Source: Dyella nitratireducens
GTDB taxonomy: Bacteria; Pseudomonadota; Gammaproteobacteria; Xanthomonadales; Rhodanobacteraceae
DNA length: 64,000 nt
Assembly (NCBI RefSeq): GCF_014642835.1
Contig: NZ_BMJA01000001.1
Span: forward strand, 1,907,267-1,971,266
Direction of reading: 5' to 3'
How positions within the stretch are numbered: the first letter of the stretch is position 1; each line of letters begins with the position of its first letter. A program made the position numbers and the translations under genes. Positions 26,595-35,661 of this stretch are shown here, piece after piece. The notes below the pieces were generated by a model, which was given only the letters and a program-made list of their open reading frames with translations, was not told the DNA's origin and did no database searches.

Positions 26595-27065
26595 CTACTT
26601 CAGTGACTTGGCCATGATGAACGTCTTTTGCTTGTGGAAATTCCTGGCTTCAATGGTCTCGTAGCCAAGCTTTTGGTAATACGCCTCATGCTCATGCGTG
26701 CAAAGGTGCAGTGTTTCGTAGCCTGCGACGGACGCAGCGTTTTCAACCTCCCGAATAAGCAGTGAAGCGATGCCGCGGGAGCGGTGCTCGGGCTCGACGT
26801 AGACACCGGCCAGCCAGGGTGTCCGCTCGATATCCGGGAAAAGACGCGTTTTTTCCTGCAAGGTTGCGGCACCAAGCAGCAAGCCCGACTCCATTGCAAT
26901 AAATGTTTCGGGCATGGCGTTCGTTGGTGATGCGTAGATCTCCGCCAGATGCGCCGTGATCTCGGCAAGCGTCTCTTCTGGATTTATATAGCCCCACGTA
27001 TCGAAATAGATTTTCGCCAATTGAGGCACGTGTTCGGTGTGTTGTCTTAGGGTGGACACGATCAT
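26595..27065 (-). CDS. GNAT-family N-acetyltransferase
   Basis: A 156-residue protein. The acetyl-CoA loop is visible as VEPEHRSRGIASLLI, followed by the family's C-terminal strand (YYQKLGYETIEARNFH). The acceptor substrate is unknown. A fragment matching its last codons (KTFIMAKSLK) occurs again at about 32136-32165 on the reverse strand. Confidence 0.9.
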   Translation of the reverse strand: MIVSTLRQHTEHVPQLAKIYFDTWGYINPEETLAEITAHLAEIYASPTNAMPETFIAMESGLLLGAATLQEKTRLFPDIERTPWLAGVYVEPEHRSRGIASLLIREVENAASVAGYETLHLCTHEHEAYYQKLGYETIEARNFHKQKTFIMAKSLK

Positions 27066-27099
27066 GGGGAAGCGTTCCAGGGGGTCACTCGGGGCGGCT

Positions 27100-27372
27100 C
27101 GTCATTCCGGCGAAGGCCCATTGCTGTCCGGGGAAAATTCACAGCGCTCCAGACATGCATCTGCCACTCAACCGAAGCCTCTATGTTTGCCAGCCAATTT
27201 AACGCTAGCGATTCGTCGCCCCGGCGAACGCCGGGGCCCAGTGTCTTTGACGATCTGCAAGTCGCTGGGTCCCGGCTTTCGCCGGGACGACGACCCTTTT
27301 AGCCATGTCGCTAGAACAAGCAAAACTTTCCCCGGACAGCAGTGGGCGAAGGCCGGAATGACGACTCGCTTC
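27100..27372. repeat. Nested REP-like repeat cluster
   Basis: Outer, roughly inverted copies of a unit with GTCATTCCGGCGAAGGCCC and CTGTCCGGGGAAA (27102-27140) and its complement (27324-27362) enclose copy 2 of the 87-bp repeat (27206-27292). The same outer unit appears at 36060-36105. The block fills most of the gene-free stretch 27066-27456. Confidence 0.8.
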
Positions 27373-27456
27373 GAAATGTAAAGGCGAACACTTCCAAACG
27401 GCCACACCAACGTGGCTGTTTTCTTTGCTACGGACTTGCAGCGCAACGATCACCTC

Positions 27457-27491
27457 TTGACATATTTAGATGATTAGCTAATTATCACATC
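27457..27491 (+). promoter_or_regulatory. Promoter with embedded palindrome; probably leaderless transcript
   Basis: TTGACA at 27457-27462, a 17-base spacer, then AATTAT at 27480-27485. The start codon of the ArsR-type gene follows 6 bases later, so transcription should begin at or near the ATG. No Shine-Dalgarno is present. The palindrome ATTAGCTAAT (27473-27482) overlaps the -10 box and suits autorepression. Confidence 0.65.
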
Positions 27492-27788
27492 ATGAACAAA
27501 GTATTCAGAGCCCTTTCCGATCCCACCCGGCGGCAGGTGCTGCAGCTCCTGCGTAAAGGGCCGCTAAGCGCTGGCGAGCTCAGCGACCCGTTCGACGTCT
27601 CCAAGCCGACGATGTCGGCGCACTTCGCGGTGCTGAAGGAGGCCGACCTGGTGCACGCCGAGAAAGACGGCAAGTCCGTCATCTACCACCTGAAACTCTC
27701 AGTGCTCGAAGAGGCGCTGCTGGGCTTCATCCATTCATTCGACCTGGGCACGGAGACACCGAAGCCCAACGAGGAGACTGAACGATGA
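27492..27788 (+). CDS. ArsR/SdpR-family repressor
   Basis: A 98-residue winged-helix protein: FRALSDPTRRQVLQLLRKGPLSAGEL, recognition helix VSKPTMSAHFAVLKEADLV, wing EKDGKSVIYHL. In the Bacillus Sdp system the SdpR-type autorepressor is held at the membrane by SdpI when toxin is bound; the adjacent gene here is SdpI-like. It probably binds the palindrome over its own -10 box. Confidence 0.92.
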   Translation: MNKVFRALSDPTRRQVLQLLRKGPLSAGELSDPFDVSKPTMSAHFAVLKEADLVHAEKDGKSVIYHLKLSVLEEALLGFIHSFDLGTETPKPNEETER

Positions 27789-28159
27789 AAAAGGAACTGA
27801 TCGGGGCACTCGCCTGGGCCTTCGTCATGCTCGTCCTGGCGCTCGGCATGAGCGTGGCGAACAAGCTGGGCTACATCGAACGCGACACGGTCTTGCGAGT
27901 GGCCGTCGGCGTTATCGGGCTCTGGCTGGCCTGGTATGGCAACCGGCTGCCCAAAACTTTCGTCCGTAGCGCCCAAGGGCGCCAGGCCCAGCGGGTCTCC
28001 GCTTGGTCCATGGTGCTGAGCGGCCTCGTCTACGCCGGACTGTGGGCGTTCGCCCCGATTCCGGTAGCGACATGGGGCGGAGTCAGCGCGGTCTTGTTAG
28101 GGATCGTGGTGACGCTCGGCTATTGCCTGTCGCTGCCGCCCAAATTGAAAGCTCACTAA
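27785..28159 (+). CDS. SdpI-like membrane protein
   Basis: A 124-residue protein with four hydrophobic segments and an internal YGNRLPKTFVRS motif like the GN(R/K)LPK signature of SdpI-family immunity/signalling proteins. Its start overlaps the repressor stop (ATGA), a coupled sdpRI-type pair. SdpI proteins are known as toxin-immunity sensors in Bacillus; no toxin gene is adjacent here, so the ligand is unknown. Confidence 0.75.
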   Translation: MKKELIGALAWAFVMLVLALGMSVANKLGYIERDTVLRVAVGVIGLWLAWYGNRLPKTFVRSAQGRQAQRVSAWSMVLSGLVYAGLWAFAPIPVATWGGVSAVLLGIVVTLGYCLSLPPKLKAH

Positions 28160-28219
28160 TTCCGGTGCTGCCGGCCGCTAACGTGGCTTGGCGGCTCCCA
28201 CCGCCAAACCGCGCCTGTA

Positions 28220-28975
28220 TCAGTGACCATGCATCATGTCCGCAGGCGTTCCGTCAGACCAATTAGGCGCCGGGACCAGGAACACAAGAATCGGCGGCAA
28301 CCCTTTCACTTGGGTGGGTTCCTTCGGAGAGAAGAACCAATAGGGGCTGGACATAACCGGCGAGCCCTCCGCGCCAGAACCCCAATCGTTGGCGTCTTTG
28401 ACCAGAGTGTCGAACATGAGATGAGGCATGTTGTGGCCCCCTTCGTCGGTCAGATACGACGACTTCGACATCATGTAATCCATGGCGCCGCTTTCGAGAT
28501 CCGGCAATTGCTTGCTTGCGTACGCGGCTTTGAGTGCCGACAGCATCTCCGCCTTGGAGCGACCAGCCATCGCCATCTTCGCGCGTAGATAAAAGATCGG
28601 CACGATCGAACGCGCAGCCTGGGGGTTCAGACAGTCGGCAGCCCTTATTTTCGGGTTCCAGAATTCGGGCCAGTCGAACGGTCCCATCCAGCTTCTAGCC
28701 ACCACGCAGACAAATCCGTTCTTGCCTTCGACCGCTGTCTCGTAGCCCTGGCGCTCCAGCACCAGGACTGTCGCATCACGGGATATGGATGCCGGCGCTG
28801 CACTGCGCGCCAGGGCGATCTCCGCTCCCCGATCTGCCATGAGGTATTGGTCGATCGGCGCCATCTTCGGATAGTTCGGCGTGGCATCCTGTGCCATCAC
28901 CTGGTGCACCGTGCCGAGTCCAACCAGTAGTACGAAGCTTGTGATGACGATCGCGCCCATCGTGTTCTTGCGCAT
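28220..28975 (-). CDS. Secreted protein of unknown function
   Basis: A 251-residue protein from ATG 28975 (GAGGAAGAG upstream). Signal peptide ends QVMAQD. The mature part contains two Cys (FVCVVARSW, RAADCLNPQ) and motifs WMGPFDWPEFWNPK and SSPYWFFSPKEP. I know similar proteins as uncharacterised secreted proteins of soil bacteria. It lies beside the YCII-type gene on the same strand. Confidence 0.65.
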   Translation of the reverse strand: MRKNTMGAIVITSFVLLVGLGTVHQVMAQDATPNYPKMAPIDQYLMADRGAEIALARSAAPASISRDATVLVLERQGYETAVEGKNGFVCVVARSWMGPFDWPEFWNPKIRAADCLNPQAARSIVPIFYLRAKMAMAGRSKAEMLSALKAAYASKQLPDLESGAMDYMMSKSSYLTDEGGHNMPHLMFDTLVKDANDWGSGAEGSPVMSSPYWFFSPKEPTQVKGLPPILVFLVPAPNWSDGTPADMMHGH

Positions 28976-29054
28976 GATCTCTTCCTCACCATCGGTTATG
29001 TCACGCAGAAACGTGCCGTGCACCTGATCCTCTGCACAGCTGCTGCTGCACCGC

Positions 29055-29411
29055 TCAGTCTTCCGCGGGGGCGGGCACAAAGAAAATCTCTCGCACCTCG
29101 ACCACGCCAGGCAGCGCCTTCGCGCCCTTGCGCACCCAGGCCATCACCTCGTCCAGATTCCCGGTTTCCAGTATCGAAAGACCACCCACGTACTCTTTCG
29201 CCTCCAGGTACGGCCCATCGGTAACGACTACCTCGCCATCGGGCTGCGAGCGCACTGTCACGGCCTTCGGACTCAAGCCGCAAGCAAACTTCCTGACACC
29301 GGCAGCGACCATTTCCCGGTTGAGCGCGTGGATGGCTTCGACAGTCGCCTCGGTGACGAGGGACGGGTCAAAGTTCTCAGGGAGGTAGGTAGAGATCAGA
29401 TATTGCGGCAT
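29055..29411 (-). CDS. YCII-related (DGPF-type) protein
   Basis: A 118-residue protein with the family core VVTDGPYLEAKEYVGGLSILE (DGPF variant) and a ferredoxin-like fold pattern. Such proteins usually accompany an ECF sigma factor of the SigJ/ECF41 type; none is adjacent here. Enzymatic role unproven. It is upstream of the secreted protein gene, 79 bases away. Confidence 0.85.
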   Translation of the reverse strand: MPQYLISTYLPENFDPSLVTEATVEAIHALNREMVAAGVRKFACGLSPKAVTVRSQPDGEVVVTDGPYLEAKEYVGGLSILETGNLDEVMAWVRKGAKALPGVVEVREIFFVPAPAED

Positions 29412-29603
29412 GGTCGTCTCCTGGAAGGGTCTTCAGCCGGGCTGGTTGCCGACCTTCACAGTAGCAACGAACGACGAGGCCGAATTTCGACACGTTGCCC
29501 AAAAAAATTTGGGCTCTGTTCGCATGGAGAGTGGATTGACTCACGTGGCGATAGCCAACATGCGCCAGGAAGCGGCTTTCTCTCTCGCTCTTTTGCATCC
29601 AGC

Positions 29604-29924
29604 TTATTGGGACTCGGCGCGAAAATGGGCGTGCGCTTGGTATGCCAGGCACCCATCACGGGAGATGAGTCGATGGTCAGAATCATAGATCGTGTAACAC
29701 GCCTGTACATTTCCAATGGGCGCGGCACCATCCAGTCCCAGCAGAAGCGTATAAAGAGTGTCGCTCAGCACGAGTTCGATAACGTGACGCAACTTCCGCC
29801 GCTGACGTTCCGTCAGCGCCATGTCTGCGATACACCGTGTGACGTGGGAATCTTCGCGATCGAGAAGTTCGAGAATGATCTGCTTCTCCGCCTTCCACAG
29901 CGATACAAATTCCGTGGCATCCAT
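29604..29924 (-). CDS. Conserved hypothetical cytosolic protein
   Basis: About 106 residues from ATG 29924; an in-frame start 18 codons upstream is possible. The segment LYTLLLGLDGAAPIGNVQ with the helical CIADMALTERQRRKLRHVIE looks like a conserved family of unnamed bacterial proteins that I cannot assign. No signal or membrane segment. Confidence 0.5.
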   Translation of the reverse strand: MDATEFVSLWKAEKQIILELLDREDSHVTRCIADMALTERQRRKLRHVIELVLSDTLYTLLLGLDGAAPIGNVQACYTIYDSDHRLISRDGCLAYQAHAHFRAESQ

Positions 29925-30013
29925 AATGGGGATTGAATTCCCTGAACTTGAAGAGGAAAGCGCCGCCATACGTTGCATGCGACGCTTTCCGTATGGGTGC
30001 TGGTCGAATCGCC

Positions 30014-31579
30014 TTATTGGTGACGCAGCGCGTTTACGATCACACCATTCTTGTTGAGCAAGAGAAGGATTTGCTCCGAACCATTCTTGTGTTGAACGTT
30101 ATAGCTATCCCAGCCGAAGTCCGTGACGCCGGCAAACTTATAGGATTGAACCGGTCCGAGGGTGGCGAGATATTTCTTCATCGAGGCCTGTTGGTCGGCA
30201 CGAATCTGCGCAAGCTCCGGGCTCATTCCCACGCCGCTGTCTGAATCACTCAACATCAAGCGGATGGCCTTGTCACTACCGGGAAAGGGCTTCTGATCCT
30301 TGATCCTGGCTGCCAGTGCTTCACGAATTTGATCCGCGGTGACCTGATTTACACGAGAAGCTGTGATAACCGCCCTCCCATTGAGATGCACGATCAAGGT
30401 CATGGCGTGATTTTCCGCGCCGCTGACGAACTCGATCGTGGCGCCGAGACCCGGCACCAGGAACTCCGTATTACTGATGGGGGAAACATCAATGGGTCCC
30501 TGTACCGCAGCCTGGCCCATGGGCAAAACGGTCAGCCCGTTCCCTTTGCGCGTCACCGTGATCAAGGAAAGATCACTGACTTGATAGAAGCCTTCGTATT
30601 CTTCAAGAAGGCTCGGGCTTATCGTAACGGCGCTTTTCGTGCTTGGCGCATGGACGGCAGGTGGTGTTACTTGAGCCGCAAATGCCGCCATGCCAACAGA
30701 AACGCTGATCAGGGCCAACGCCGACGCACGTGCCCATTTTTGAGGCTTCGACAACATGATCTTGATCCTCCGCTCAAGAAACGACCTGGATTCCGACATC
30801 GCCGTTACCGCACCGACGTAACCGGACTGGTTTTGCCCTACCTGAATCAATGTTTCGCAATACTCCCCGACATCTCCACCGCCGCGCAGAACGCGGGCGT
30901 CGCAATCCACTTCGATGGCGCATCGAAGACGATGGAACTGCCACCAGAGCAAAGGGCTCCATGGCATGGCCACCAGGAGCATCAGCGCGATGGCAACAAG
31001 CAACGGATCACGCGCCTTCAAGTGCGACTGCTCATGGGCGATGACGTATTGCTGCTGTCCCTGCGACTCCTGCAGCAACCAGGCAGGCACGACGATGCGC
31101 GAACGAATCAATCCAACGACGGCAGGCCCCACGCTGTCGGAAACAAGCACCGGCACACCGCACAAATACCCTCGGTTCCAGTTGCGTTTACGCCTATAAA
31201 ACAAAGCGGTGCTCAAACCCAGAAAGAGCACGAGGGTGATCGAACTGGCTAGCCAGAGATCGCGCAATATCGCATTGATTTGTGTAGACGACGTGTACGA
31301 CTTTGCGCCACCCCAATCGATAACCGTCGACGCCAACGGGATTGATGTCGTGTCGCGTAGGGCAAATGGTGCAGTAGATGCCGCTGGCCGGAGGAACCCA
31401 GGCAGTTGTATGGAGACCGTTGCAATAACGATTGGCAGAAGTAACGACGCCACGATGGCAGTCATCCAAGCCCAGCGGGTAGGTGTCCGACGATACTTGG
31501 CCGCCTGTTCGGCTATCAGGGCTGCCATGCTAAGCGGAATCGCGACGAGAACGGCATAGATCATCCAGGCAAGCATCAC
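30014..31579 (-). CDS. M56-family (BlaR1-like) membrane metallopeptidase
   Basis: A 521-residue protein. Four membrane helices in the first 300 residues surround the gluzincin motif AHEQSHLKARD (H182, E183, H186) with the third ligand region EVDCDARVL. The C-terminal 200 residues carry no penicillin-binding sensor motif but a secreted domain with DUF3471-like beta structure (EEYEGFYQVSDLSL). It pairs with the BlaI-type repressor: in the known systems the peptidase senses a signal and triggers BlaI cleavage. It overlaps the repressor stop by 4 bases. Confidence 0.88.
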   Translation of the reverse strand: MMLAWMIYAVLVAIPLSMAALIAEQAAKYRRTPTRWAWMTAIVASLLLPIVIATVSIQLPGFLRPAASTAPFALRDTTSIPLASTVIDWGGAKSYTSSTQINAILRDLWLASSITLVLFLGLSTALFYRRKRNWNRGYLCGVPVLVSDSVGPAVVGLIRSRIVVPAWLLQESQGQQQYVIAHEQSHLKARDPLLVAIALMLLVAMPWSPLLWWQFHRLRCAIEVDCDARVLRGGGDVGEYCETLIQVGQNQSGYVGAVTAMSESRSFLERRIKIMLSKPQKWARASALALISVSVGMAAFAAQVTPPAVHAPSTKSAVTISPSLLEEYEGFYQVSDLSLITVTRKGNGLTVLPMGQAAVQGPIDVSPISNTEFLVPGLGATIEFVSGAENHAMTLIVHLNGRAVITASRVNQVTADQIREALAARIKDQKPFPGSDKAIRLMLSDSDSGVGMSPELAQIRADQQASMKKYLATLGPVQSYKFAGVTDFGWDSYNVQHKNGSEQILLLLNKNGVIVNALRHQ

Positions 31580-31950
31580 GGCTTCTCCTTGTCGGATCGT
31601 TCGGACAGCAACTTACGCATGCGGCTGATCTGCTCCGAACTCAGCTTCTGATCAGAAACCAAATGCGAGAACAGCAATTCCGTCGAACCTTTGAACAGCT
31701 TGTTCGTCAGGTGCTGTAGTGCATTCTTGCGCGCGGCCTGCTGTTTGACGCTGGCGAAGTAGCGGTGCCCACGCCCTTCCTCATCGTGACTGACGTACCC
31801 CTTGGCTTCCAGCGTACGCAGCACGGTAAGCACCGTGGTATAGGCAAGCTTGTCGCTCAAGCGCTCGCGAACATCCGTCACCAAGGAGGGGCCATGTTCC
31901 CACAGCACCTGCATGACGTCCGCCTCACGGTCGGTGAGAGAGATATTCAT
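31576..31950 (-). CDS. BlaI/MecI-family repressor
   Basis: A 124-residue winged-helix protein from ATG 31950: DREADVMQVLWEHGPSLVTDV, then YTTVLTVLRTLEAKGYV and a C-terminal helix for dimerisation. It is coupled to the M56 peptidase gene. An inverted repeat with TAGTAGAT arms lies 21 bases upstream. No beta-lactamase is adjacent, so the regulon is unknown. Confidence 0.93.
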   Translation of the reverse strand: MNISLTDREADVMQVLWEHGPSLVTDVRERLSDKLAYTTVLTVLRTLEAKGYVSHDEEGRGHRYFASVKQQAARKNALQHLTNKLFKGSTELLFSHLVSDQKLSSEQISRMRKLLSERSDKEKP

Positions 31951-31970
31951 GACATGATTCCCGCATGGCA

Positions 31971-31992
31971 ATCTACTAAAGACGTAGTAGAT
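31971..31992. promoter_or_regulatory. BlaI-type operator
   Basis: Perfect arms ATCTACTA and TAGTAGAT with a 6-base spacer, upstream of the BlaI-type gene. It resembles the TACTA-type operators known for BlaI/MecI. Self-binding is inferred. Confidence 0.6.
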
Positions 31993-32135
31993 ACTAACCA
32001 GCCCAACGGGATTGTCAACTATATCTATAGTACATGTGCGGCGGTTCAGGAATGAGCGGCAAGAAACCTTAGGAGCATCGACTGGCCAGCTGGTCATCAA
32101 GCGCCCGCTTCGGGTCGAAAGTGGATGCTTTTAAA

Positions 32136-32165
32136 GACTTGGCCATGATGAACGTTTTTCCCCTC
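32136..32165 (-). pseudogene. Fragment matching the end of the GNAT gene
   Basis: About 30 bases read KTFIMAKSL on the reverse strand, the same as the last codons of the acetyltransferase at 26595. The rest of the gene is absent. It is best seen as a leftover of a deleted or moved paralog. Confidence 0.4.
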
Positions 32166-32168
32166 ACC

Positions 32169-33716
32169 TCACCGGGCGCGCCTAAACCACCCGAGAACGC
32201 GTTGCACCCACGCGTTTGCCTCGCCCGGGTTCCACACGAAAGTCGCTACGCTTTCCGGTGGCATCGTGTAGTCAAAACGCGTCTGATCCTGCGCGATGGA
32301 GACGGAGCGCGCTTCCACGTTGCTGTTCACCATCACCAGCACGATCGATCCATCGGATGCATTCTGGAATGCCACATTGGCGAGGCCCTTGTCGTCGGTC
32401 TTCGTGGATTCGACCCGGACGGCGCCGGGCAAGACGAATCGACTGAAGTGTGCAAACGCGTAGTATTCGTCGTTGCGAGTCACCGCGCCCGTGTGCGAGT
32501 CGATCGTGACCACACCCTTGCACGCCGCACAACCGCCGAAATGCGGACCGTGTTGCTCGTCGAGCACCAGGTTCCAATAGATGACACCACGCGCCCACTG
32601 CCTGGTTCCGGTCACCAACAGCTCGCGCGTAAACCAGAGCAGCTCACCGTTTGCGGCGGATGCCCAATCGCCCCCGGAACACTCGGTGATGTAGGTGTCT
32701 TTTTGCGGGTACGCGCGATGGACGCGACCTTGCGCATACTGGCTGCCTTCATAGCAATGCCAGGCAACGCCATCGACATAGCGCGCGGCATCCGGGTTTG
32801 CCAACAAGGCCAGGGGTTGCTCGGGCTGGTTCCAGTTGTGATCCCATTCGAGAATCTGTGTTTTTTGCGTGCGGCTTGCCAGCTTCGGGCCGAGATACTG
32901 CGCGATGATGCGCGCCCGCGTGTCCTCCGGTACTTCCATGCCGGGATAGGTAACGGGTACGAAGCCTGGCTCGTTCTGCAAGGTCACGGCGAAGATCGGG
33001 ATGCCATAACCGAGATACGCGTCGAGATACTTGACGAGATAGTCCGCATACGCACTTTCATACTGCGGCAGCAACTCCCCGCCAATAAGGTTTTCGCTGG
33101 TTTTCATCCACGCTGGTGCGCTCCATGGCGATGCGACGATGTGCAGCCCCGGATCGATGGACAGAACCTCGCGCACCATCGGTATCACATCGTGCACCGT
33201 GGGCGTGACGTTGAAATGCTGTAGCTGCGGATCGACCTGGCCGAAGGGAACATCATCCAGGGTATACGGCTTCAACGAGAAGTCCGAAGCGCCAATGGTC
33301 AGGCGCATCATGTTCAAACCGAGATTGGGCGGCGGCCCGTACAGCTCATGCAGCAAGGCCCTGCGCTGCAAAAAGTTAAGCTTGTTCTTCAGCAGCCACG
33401 CCGAAGAATCCGTCATGGCCGCGCCAAAACCGACCATGGTTTGAAATCGCTTCTGCAGGTCGATGACCACGTCGGCCGGCGACGAACCGCGAGCACTCAT
33501 GGCAATGTCGGGCTGCTGCTGCAACGTCAATCGACGATTTGCCGTGCTCAGCCACAGCTGGACGGTGGGCAAGGTCGACCGTGTCGAAGGGGCCGCTTTA
33601 GGTTTGGCCGCGGGATACGTGAAGCGCGGCGCATAAAGAGCGGCCAGCGCGAGCAGGATGAGTAAAGCGATGAAGACGATGGCTGTGCGAGGGGAATCCG
33701 ACCTGCGCTCATTCAT
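32169..33716 (-). CDS. GH30-family glycoside hydrolase, membrane-anchored or secreted
   Basis: A 515-residue protein from ATG 33716. An N-terminal hydrophobic anchor (IVFIALLILLALAALYA) is followed by a (beta/alpha)8 barrel with the GH30 acid/base Glu in TLQNEPG (E249) and the nucleophile in ITECSGG (E345). A C-terminal beta domain (SIVLVMVNSNVEARSV) completes the GH30 layout. Family members cleave glucosylceramide, beta-1,6-glucan or xylan; the substrate here is unknown. Confidence 0.93.
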   Translation of the reverse strand: MNERRSDSPRTAIVFIALLILLALAALYAPRFTYPAAKPKAAPSTRSTLPTVQLWLSTANRRLTLQQQPDIAMSARGSSPADVVIDLQKRFQTMVGFGAAMTDSSAWLLKNKLNFLQRRALLHELYGPPPNLGLNMMRLTIGASDFSLKPYTLDDVPFGQVDPQLQHFNVTPTVHDVIPMVREVLSIDPGLHIVASPWSAPAWMKTSENLIGGELLPQYESAYADYLVKYLDAYLGYGIPIFAVTLQNEPGFVPVTYPGMEVPEDTRARIIAQYLGPKLASRTQKTQILEWDHNWNQPEQPLALLANPDAARYVDGVAWHCYEGSQYAQGRVHRAYPQKDTYITECSGGDWASAANGELLWFTRELLVTGTRQWARGVIYWNLVLDEQHGPHFGGCAACKGVVTIDSHTGAVTRNDEYYAFAHFSRFVLPGAVRVESTKTDDKGLANVAFQNASDGSIVLVMVNSNVEARSVSIAQDQTRFDYTMPPESVATFVWNPGEANAWVQRVLGWFRRAR

Positions 33717-34095
33717 GGGACGCAAGTCACCCGTGGCTCACGTGGCGGTTCACTTGGATCATGCAGCTTCCTGGCTTCCTCGGAAAAAGGGGCGACGTGC
33801 TTTTTCTACATGGGAAACACGCTATGGGCCAGCCCTGTTTCCGCGGACGGTTTCACTAATCTCCGCACTCATTCTCTCGAATGTTTCGGGTGAGCGATAC
33901 CGGCATGTCCGTTGCCGCTAGCACGCCGCCCCATCTGAACGGTGTACGACGGGCGTGGCGTCGCTGGATGCAACGGGGCCCGACGCGCATCGACAGTCAG
34001 CAGGGATAGAGCCTGGCTATGCTAAATCAGCGGTGCAACCGAAGCGGGAAAGGTCTGCGGGTCGCGGACTGACGGGTCCACCTGAGGGTGTAAGC
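33717..34095. other. Divergent intergenic region, nothing recognised
   Basis: Separates the GH30 gene from the PLD-family gene. Short open frames have no supporting features. Contains the ribosome-binding site of the gene at 34096. Confidence 0.35.
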
Positions 34096-35661
34096 ATGCG
34101 AACAGATCGCTGGGTCGTCGCGTTTGCCATCACAATCCTTTGTGTTTTCCTTCAGGCGTGCTCCACGCTCCCGCCCAGTACGCAGAAAGCACAGACGCAC
34201 CACCTACCGGCCGCTGCCGATACGGCATCGGCGCGGTACACCCATGCGGAGGTGAACAAGCACCCGCACCAATCCGGCTTTCGATTGCTGACACTGAGCA
34301 CGAACGCACTACTCAGTCGCGTGGCACTGGCCGATCATGCCGCGCACTCGATCGATGTGCAGTACTACATCTTCGCCAACGACATGACCGGGCATCTGAT
34401 GATGCAGCATCTCCTTGCCGCTGCCGACCGCGGCGTGCGTGTCCGGATGCTTATCGACGATGACAATTTCGATGACAAGGATCATCTGTTCGAGGCACTG
34501 AACTCGCATCCGAACATCGAAATTCGACTGTTCAATCCCTTCCGCACGCGCAACCCCACCCTGCTGTCCCGTGCCGTCCAGTTCATGATGGAGTGGCGAC
34601 GCCTCAATCGGCGCATGCATAACAAAGCGTTCATCGTCGACAACAACGTGGCCATCATCGGCGGACGCAACATTGGCGATCCTTACTTCGATGCGGGCAG
34701 CGACACGCACTTCCGCGACCTCGACGTGGTGGCCATCGGTCCCGTCGTACAACAGGCTTCCGATGCGTTCGATGCCTACTGGAACTGCGATGCCGCTTAT
34801 CCACTCGACCAGCTCAAAAAAACGGATGAATCCGGCCAACGCCTCGCTGCCGCACGGTTGATCCTCCAGAAAGACGTGCGGAAATTCGCGCAATCCGACT
34901 ATGCGCAGGCTGCGCTGGACGAGCTGCCCGACGGACCGACCGCCGACAAGCGCGGGGCATGGTTTTGGGGCAATGCCGAATTCGTGGCCGATCAGCCGGA
35001 GAAAATCGAGACCGACGGCGACGTGCCGGCATTGCGCATCGGCCCACGGCTCAAGACCATGCTGGACGGCGCCCAGCACGAGATACTTGCGACGACGCCT
35101 TACTTCATCCCTGGCGATGCCGGCACCAAGCACCTGGTATCGCGAGCTCAGGGTGGCGTATCCATCAAGATACTGACGAACTCACTTGCGTCGACAGACG
35201 AAACAGCGGCCCATGCCGGCTACGTGCACTATCGCAAGGCGCTGGTCGAAGGCGGCGTGCAACTCTACGAACTCAAACCAACGTCGGGCCAGAGCCAGCC
35301 AACCACATCCGCTGGCAAATCGTCGGGGATCAGCCTTCACGCCAAGACCATTGTCGTGGACGACCGTGAGGTCTTCATAGGCTCTCTCAACATGGATCAG
35401 CGCTCCAAGCTGCTCAATACCGAAATGGGCGTCATCGTGGATTCGCCTAGATTGGCCCAGGCCATCAGCGACTTCTTCCACACCGCGACGCAACCTTCCA
35501 ATGCGTACCAAGTCATGATCGACCCGACCACCCACCAGCTCGTCTGGCGGGCCGAGGACCATGGCAAGCCGGTCACTTTTCAGAGCGAACCCGGCGCAAC
35601 CACCAAGCGACGCACGGAAGTGACGCTGCTGCGCCAGCTTCCCATCGATGGTTTGCTTTAG
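34096..35661 (+). CDS. PLD-family lipoprotein, cardiolipin synthase C-like
   Basis: A 521-residue protein from ATG 34096 (GAGGGTG upstream). Signal ends in a lipobox (FLQAC, Cys22). Two HKD motifs: HNKAFIVD with H175/K177/D182, then HAKTIVVDD near 416. This is the ClsC (YmdC) subgroup, which makes cardiolipin using phosphatidylethanolamine, or related lipid transferases. E. coli ClsC is at the inner membrane; a lipoprotein form may act in the periplasm. Confidence 0.9.
   Translation: MRTDRWVVAFAITILCVFLQACSTLPPSTQKAQTHHLPAAADTASARYTHAEVNKHPHQSGFRLLTLSTNALLSRVALADHAAHSIDVQYYIFANDMTGHLMMQHLLAAADRGVRVRMLIDDDNFDDKDHLFEALNSHPNIEIRLFNPFRTRNPTLLSRAVQFMMEWRRLNRRMHNKAFIVDNNVAIIGGRNIGDPYFDAGSDTHFRDLDVVAIGPVVQQASDAFDAYWNCDAAYPLDQLKKTDESGQRLAAARLILQKDVRKFAQSDYAQAALDELPDGPTADKRGAWFWGNAEFVADQPEKIETDGDVPALRIGPRLKTMLDGAQHEILATTPYFIPGDAGTKHLVSRAQGGVSIKILTNSLASTDETAAHAGYVHYRKALVEGGVQLYELKPTSGQSQPTTSAGKSSGISLHAKTIVVDDREVFIGSLNMDQRSKLLNTEMGVIVDSPRLAQAISDFFHTATQPSNAYQVMIDPTTHQLVWRAEDHGKPVTFQSEPGATTKRRTEVTLLRQLPIDGLL

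Noticed and set aside
27066-27456. Possible small genes within the REP repeat block
   Set aside because: Open frames there come from the repeats themselves and match other repeat copies.
28996-29283. Reverse frame starting MRLESEGRDSALA
   Set aside because: It lies inside the YCII-type gene in another frame and has a biased Arg/Gly composition.
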